The notes below the pieces were generated by a model that did not search any database, was not told where the DNA came from, and saw only the letters and a program-made list of their open reading frames with translations. DNA of 64,000 nt from Plantactinospora soyae (GTDB lineage Bacteria > Actinomycetota > Actinomycetes > Mycobacteriales > Micromonosporaceae): NCBI RefSeq assembly GCF_014874095.1, contig NZ_JADBEB010000001.1:6138001-6202000 (forward strand). The letters are read 5' to 3'. The translations under genes were made by a program, and so were the position numbers. Below are positions 63,674 to 64,000 of the stretch, in pieces. The first letter of the stretch is position 1, and the number at the start of each line of letters is the position of its first letter.

Positions 63674-64000
63674 ATGCGAGTGGTCTACACCGACCCGGCC
63701 TGGGCGCTCGACGCCCGCGGCCGACCCGATCCGAGCCGCGCCGACCTGGAACGCGGCATCCTCGGACCGGAGGTCAGCGTCGAGTTCGGTCCGTTCGAGA
63801 GCGGAACCGACCCCGGTCCGGCCGATGGTGCCCAGGTCGGACCGAGTGCCGACGGCGGCTTCGTGACCTGCGGCGACCAGCTGTTCGAGGCCGCCCGGGG
63901 GGCCGACGCACTGGTCATCTACCGGTGCCAGGTCACCTCGGAACTCGTCGAGGCACTCCGACCCAGCTGCCGGGTGGTCGCCCGCAGCGGCGTCGGCTTC
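63674..64000 (+). CDS. phpE: Partial 2-hydroxyacid dehydrogenase-like protein (PhpE type)
   Basis: The gene starts at ATG 63674 behind a strong GGAGG and runs off the right edge after about 109 residues. The visible part ('MRVVYTDPAW', 'LFEAARGADALVIYRCQVTSELVEAL', 'CRVVARSGVGF') is the start of a D-isomer-specific 2-hydroxyacid/phosphoglycerate dehydrogenase fold. In phosphinothricin clusters the gene at this position oxidises hydroxymethylphosphonate. The NAD-binding domain lies outside the window, so the assignment rests on N-terminal pattern and context. Confidence 0.75.
   Translation, partial: MRVVYTDPAWALDARGRPDPSRADLERGILGPEVSVEFGPFESGTDPGPADGAQVGPSADGGFVTCGDQLFEAARGADALVIYRCQVTSELVEALRPSCRVVARSGVGF

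Overview
The window is very GC-rich (third codon positions almost all G or C), with Shine-Dalgarno-led genes, many ATGA/GTGA stop-start overlaps, a SARP regulator and short 'SERSERT' micro-repeats. This points to a filamentous actinomycete, most likely in or near the Micromonosporaceae. That placement is inference; no rRNA or marker gene is present.

Left part (1-12.6 kb) looks like a patchwork or island. It holds a truncated gene at the edge, a solute-binding-like protein without a signal peptide, a secreted beta-propeller/phosphoesterase, a doubly broken DUF2306 membrane gene, and two head-to-head copies of an HpaB-type flavin hydroxylase separated by an IS256-family element. An acyl-CoA-dehydrogenase-type monooxygenase and a SCO6745-like protein follow. 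The region ends with a cut-off telA fragment lying against the 3' end of tRNA-Leu(GAG).

The 13-17.5 kb region is a sulfonate uptake and use locus: an SsuABC-type ABC transporter read leftward, divergent from an SsuD-type monooxygenase.

The 17.9-40.2 kb region is a large catabolic cluster. It encodes a Rieske oxygenase and its PDR-type reductase, a glutathione-independent formaldehyde dehydrogenase, a fused LigB-LigA extradiol dioxygenase, a GalB-type PIG-L hydratase and an RraA-type aldolase. Together these outline O-demethylation of a methoxylated aromatic followed by the gallate route to pyruvate and oxaloacetate. SDR, alpha/beta hydrolase, aldehyde and alcohol dehydrogenases and an ABC importer accompany them. 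Inside the cluster is a five-gene operon led by a UGSC-family selenoprotein with an in-frame UGA and a SECIS-like hairpin, followed by an uncharacterised partner, a small CxxC protein, an FAD oxidoreductase and an IlvD/Edd-type Fe-S dehydratase. A NarL-type two-component system sits in the middle. Three promoters share an inverted ATGAC...GTCAT module with exactly the same 40-bp spacing, a likely regulon signature.

The 40.3-55 kb region is a glycan or lipid-linked sugar cluster: several GT2 enzymes with C-terminal membrane helices, a UbiA-type prenyltransferase, an epimerase, a class III aminotransferase, a NodB deacetylase, a SARP regulator, a methyltransferase, an LPG-synthase-type membrane protein and a GT87-GT2 fusion. 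Three 74-bp repeats form a chain of coupled micro-ORFs between two of these genes.

The 55-60.9 kb region has a DEAD-box RNA helicase, a TetR regulator with an MFS exporter, and an NRAMP metal transporter. From 61.0 kb to the right edge is the start of a phosphonate/phosphinate biosynthetic cluster resembling that of phosphinothricin tripeptide: phpC-like reductase, phpD-like hydroxyethylphosphonate dioxygenase with the iron ligands at H129/E176/H182, and the start of a phpE-like dehydrogenase.
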